DNA of 64,000 nt from Odontesthes bonariensis. Lineage: Eukaryota; Chordata; Actinopteri; Atheriniformes; Atherinopsidae. Numbering within the stretch: the first letter of the stretch is position 1; every line of letters starts with the position of its first letter. The stretch spans positions 21,748,697 through 21,812,696 of the forward strand of contig NC_134509.1 of the NCBI RefSeq assembly GCF_027942865.1, written 5' to 3'. Below, one piece after another: positions 63,664 through 64,000 of this stretch. The translations under genes were made by a program, and so were the position numbers. Below the pieces are notes generated by a model. That model was not told the origin of the DNA. It did no database searches and worked only from the letters and a program-made list of their open reading frames with translations.

Positions 63664-63880
63664 AGCAACTCAGTTTTTGGGGCTTTTTATGCCTTTATTA
63701 TATAGGACAGTGTAGAGCGACAGGAAGCAGGGGGCAGAGAGAGGGGGAATAACACGCAGCAAAGGGCCGTCCGATGCGGGATTCGAACCGGGTCCAGCTG
63801 CAGCGAGGACTATAGCCTCTGTACATGGGCCGTCTGCTGTACCCACTACGCCACAGACCGCACCAGCGACTCAGTTTTTG
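63664..63880 (-). mobile_element. tRNA-derived SINE with target-site duplication
   Basis: The body (63680-63864, minus strand) starts with a tRNA-like head. It has an A box GGCGTAGTGGG (63842-63852) and a B box GGTTCGAATCC (63779-63789). It ends with a short tail containing AATAAAGGCATAAAAAGCCCC-like sequence. Flanking direct repeats AGCAACTCAGTTTTTG (63664-63679) and AGCGACTCAGTTTTTG (63865-63880) differ at one of 16 bases and mark the target-site duplication. It sits in an naa15 intron. It is not a functional tRNA gene. Confidence 0.88.
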
Positions 63881-64000
63881 ATCCATTACATTCAACTAAA
63901 AGAAGTGTGTTAGACTTTAACTTTTCAGCCCTGAGCTCCTGCATTTATACAGATAAAGATAATTGATATGCTTAAGTAAAAACTGTTATTGGACCCTTGG

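Noticed and set aside
63777-63855. Possible tRNA gene (A and B boxes)
   Set aside because: The cloverleaf is not maintained, and the segment is the head of a SINE with a 3' tail and target-site duplication.

Overview
The window is vertebrate nuclear DNA, almost certainly from a ray-finned (percomorph-type) fish. Genes are split by GT-AG introns and carry AATAAA signals. The repeats are typical of teleosts: Tc1/mariner, hAT, TTAA-flanked MITEs, L2-type LINE tails, a tRNA-derived SINE and long CA microsatellites. No prokaryotic operon, CRISPR array or viral element was recognised. The species is not determined.

Layout. (1) 1-2.1 kb: repeats (LINE tail, Tc1 relic, LINE 3' end) and a small interlocking palindrome. 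(2) 2.5-4.9 kb, + strand: a coiled-coil gene resembling CCDC175 with an intronless coding region. (3) 4.9-11.1 kb: intergenic, with a hAT element (8-bp target duplication) beside or inside an L2-type LINE fragment. (4) 11.3-16.3 kb, + strand: nocturnin (noct), five coding exons. (5) 18.3-31.5 kb, - strand: ETS factor elf2, convergent with noct, with two alternative coding starts and a CRE at its distal promoter. (6) 35.9-48.1 kb, - strand: mgarp, with two candidate alternative terminal exons, each carrying its own Ala/Glu-rich minisatellite. (7) 50.4-56.9 kb, - strand: a rab33b-like small GTPase whose intron 2 is almost wholly made of two abutting TTAA MITEs. (8) 61.05-63.26 kb, - strand: the last eight recognised exons of naa15, whose 5' part lies beyond the window end.

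The noct-elf2-mgarp-rab33b-naa15 cluster is the counterpart of the human 4q31.1 block (NOCT, ELF2, MGARP, NDUFC1, NAA15, RAB33B). Here the rab33b/naa15 pair is inverted as a unit and ndufc1 was not found. The genes are independent housekeeping or regulatory loci rather than a pathway. noct and mgarp products both act at mitochondria, elf2 is a nuclear transcription factor, rab33b works at Golgi/autophagosome membranes, and naa15 is the ribosome anchor of the NatA N-terminal acetyltransferase.

Exon boundaries were read by hand from splice sites, reading-frame continuity and remembered human protein sequences. Gene identities are strong for noct, elf2, naa15 and the rab33 family, good for mgarp, and moderate for ccdc175. 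I saw no convincing undescribed multi-gene system. The most notable observations are the mgarp exon pair, the transposon-built rab33b intron, and the intronless ccdc175-like gene.
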